64,000 nt of DNA from Verrucomicrobiaceae bacterium (GTDB lineage Bacteria; Verrucomicrobiota; Verrucomicrobiia; Chthoniobacterales; JAATET01): positions 38,894 through 102,893 of the forward strand of contig JAIYAZ010000167.1 in NCBI GenBank assembly GCA_027488755.1, read 5' to 3'. The position numbers were made by a program, and so were the translations under genes. The notes below the pieces were generated by a model that saw only the letters and a program-made list of their open reading frames with translations, did no database searches and was not told the DNA's origin. Of the stretch, positions 62,877 through 64,000 are shown in pieces (within the stretch, counting starts at the first letter, position 1; every line of letters starts with the position of its first letter).

Positions 62877-64000
62877 GTGCGACCTTTCGGCGTGGCGAAC
62901 TCCCTCCCTCCCGTCACGAACCCCGCCGCCGGCCCCATCCGGGTCGTCGTCATCGGCCCGCCCCCGGCCACCCGCAGCCTCGGCGATCTCCTCGTCACCC
63001 TCGCCGACCGCGGCTTCCGCCTCGTCCACGAGTTTCCCGACCTGCCCGCCGCGGACGCCTGCCTCGAACGCGAAGCCGCGGACCTCGTCCTCATCGCGAT
63101 TGACGCCAGCGCGAGCGATGCCCTGGCCCGCATCCGCGCCCACCCCCTGCTCGCCGGCTACGTCTCCTTCATCGTCGTGGATGAATCCGCCCGCGAGGAC
63201 GTCGCCCGCCTCGCCCTCAAGGCCGGCGCCCAGGACTACCTCGTCCGCTCCAAACTCACCGCCGCCCGCCTCGAGCGCTCCATGCGCTGGTCGCTGGAGC
63301 GCGCCCGCGTCGAGCAAACCCTCAAGCGCGAGAGCGATCTCCTCCACGCGCTCCTCGATTACCTCCCCGATAAAATCTACTTCAAGGACCGCTGCGGCCG
63401 CTTTCTCCGCGCCAGCAAATCCGTCGCGGACTGGCTCGGCGCGGACGACCCCACCGCCGTCATCGGACGCACCGACTTCGATTTCTATACGCCCGAGCAC
63501 GCCGACGCCACCTTCCAGGACGAGCAGGAAGTCATCCGCTCCGAAAAACCCATCATCGGCAAACTCAGCCAGCGCACCCTGCCCGACGGCCGCACCGAAT
63601 GGTCCAGCACGACCAAGCTCCCGCTCCGCGACCACCGGCAGCGCGTCGTCGGCACCTTCGGCGTCACCCGCGACCTCACCCCGGTCAAGCAACTCGAGCT
63701 CGAACTCGCCGCCGAGCGCAACCGCCTGCGCGACGCGAACACCGAACTCTCCACCACCGTCGAAAAACTCCGCCGGGCCCACGAGGAACTCCAAAGCGTC
63801 CAGCTCCAGCTCATCGAGGCGGAGAAGCTCAAATCCATCGGCCGCCTCGCCGCCGGCGTCGCCCACGAGGTCAAAAACCCGCTCGCCATCATCTCCATGG
63901 GGCTCGATTTCCTCCGCGGCCATCTCGCCGGCGACGCCCTCGCCGCCGACGTGCTCCACGAACTCGACGAAGCCGTCGGCCGCGCCGACACCGTCGTCAA
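62877..64000 (+). CDS. PAS sensor histidine kinase with an N-terminal receiver-like domain (3' end off the window)
   Basis: A GTG at 62877 preceded by a GGAAGG ribosome-binding site is the probable start. The frame is open to the right edge. Residues about 20-140 are receiver-like (IRVVVIGPPPATRSLGDLLV, DLVLIAIDASASDALA, ALKAGAQDYLVRSKLTA). The usual Asp pair is GP and the phospho-acceptor site appears to be Ala, so it is probably a pseudo-receiver. A PAS domain follows (LLDYLPDKIYFKDRCGRFLR, GRTDFDFYTPEHAD), then a coiled coil and the HisKA H-box (IGRLAAGVAHEVKNPLAIIS). The ATPase domain lies beyond the edge. Confidence 0.88.
   Translation, partial: MRPFGVANSLPPVTNPAAGPIRVVVIGPPPATRSLGDLLVTLADRGFRLVHEFPDLPAADACLEREAADLVLIAIDASASDALARIRAHPLLAGYVSFIVVDESAREDVARLALKAGAQDYLVRSKLTAARLERSMRWSLERARVEQTLKRESDLLHALLDYLPDKIYFKDRCGRFLRASKSVADWLGADDPTAVIGRTDFDFYTPEHADATFQDEQEVIRSEKPIIGKLSQRTLPDGRTEWSSTTKLPLRDHRQRVVGTFGVTRDLTPVKQLELELAAERNRLRDANTELSTTVEKLRRAHEELQSVQLQLIEAEKLKSIGRLAAGVAHEVKNPLAIISMGLDFLRGHLAGDALAADVLHELDEAVGRADTVV

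Overview
This is a gene-dense, clearly GC-rich bacterial chromosome segment with no insertion sequence, prophage, CRISPR or rRNA. No gene-free stretch exceeds about 200 bases. The owner is a Gram-negative, most likely a member of the Verrucomicrobiota or a close PVC relative (inference). The grounds are outer-membrane autotransporters ending in Phe, PEP-CTERM sorting signals, a futalosine-pathway MqnD-like protein, an AURKAIP1/COX24-type micro-protein, ligase-associated DNA repair proteins and a long-form HisG.

Layout. 1-4592: a ligase-associated Lhr-type helicase cut by the left edge, trpS, and a small arsR / rhodanese-YceI operon divergent from an old-yellow-enzyme gene. 5807-13177: a nitrogen/amine cassette. 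It has an XRE-cupin regulator, a three-gene split glutamate-synthase-like enzyme (FMN, GXGXG and glutaminase-type subunits) on the minus strand, and a divergent operon of type III glutamine synthetase-like enzyme, monomeric sarcosine-oxidase-like flavoprotein and M20 peptidase. It resembles the N-methylglutamate / gamma-glutamylmethylamide pathway. 13215-25427: UDP-sugar pyrophosphorylase, an ABC-F ATPase, a lipase-like lipoprotein, a fused exonuclease-DNA ligase, a PEP-CTERM nuclease, gabD and an autotransporter. 25493-29321: the glycerol operon glpF-glpK-glpD. 29409-32689: mnmE, pyrD and an mqnD-like gene. 32714-35449: hisG, a 34-codon basic protein and a TPR protein in one operon. 36091-42422: an OmpA/TonB-like protein, glnD and a large FtsX-type permease, followed by tRNA-Gly(TCC). 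42564-48222: a giant autotransporter, a PEP-CTERM protein and a PliI-like lysozyme inhibitor. 48275-50340: a membrane adenylate cyclase and a VTT-domain protein. 50337-58341: a long minus-strand operon hisC, a repeat-rich 713-residue protein, hpf, scpA, scpB, a shortened pheA, uup. 58423-64000: a YfcE-type phosphoesterase, a GluR0-like ligand-gated channel, a SWIM-SNF2 helicase, an FKBP isomerase and a sensor kinase cut by the right edge.

Genome style. Five of seven convergent protein-gene pairs overlap, four of them by exactly four bases with interlocked stop codons, so there is no room for intrinsic terminators. Several same-strand pairs overlap by the typical 4-base start/stop overlap. Very long open frames antisense to real genes are common because of base composition and are not genes.

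The most interesting items are the compact methylated-amine cassette with a one-subunit oxidase, the one-polypeptide exonuclease-ligase, the CM-PDT protein whose dehydratase domain lacks about 70 residues, the GluR0-type channel, an in-frame 17 x 21-bp tandem array, and an AT-rich 18-mer found inside two unrelated coding sequences.
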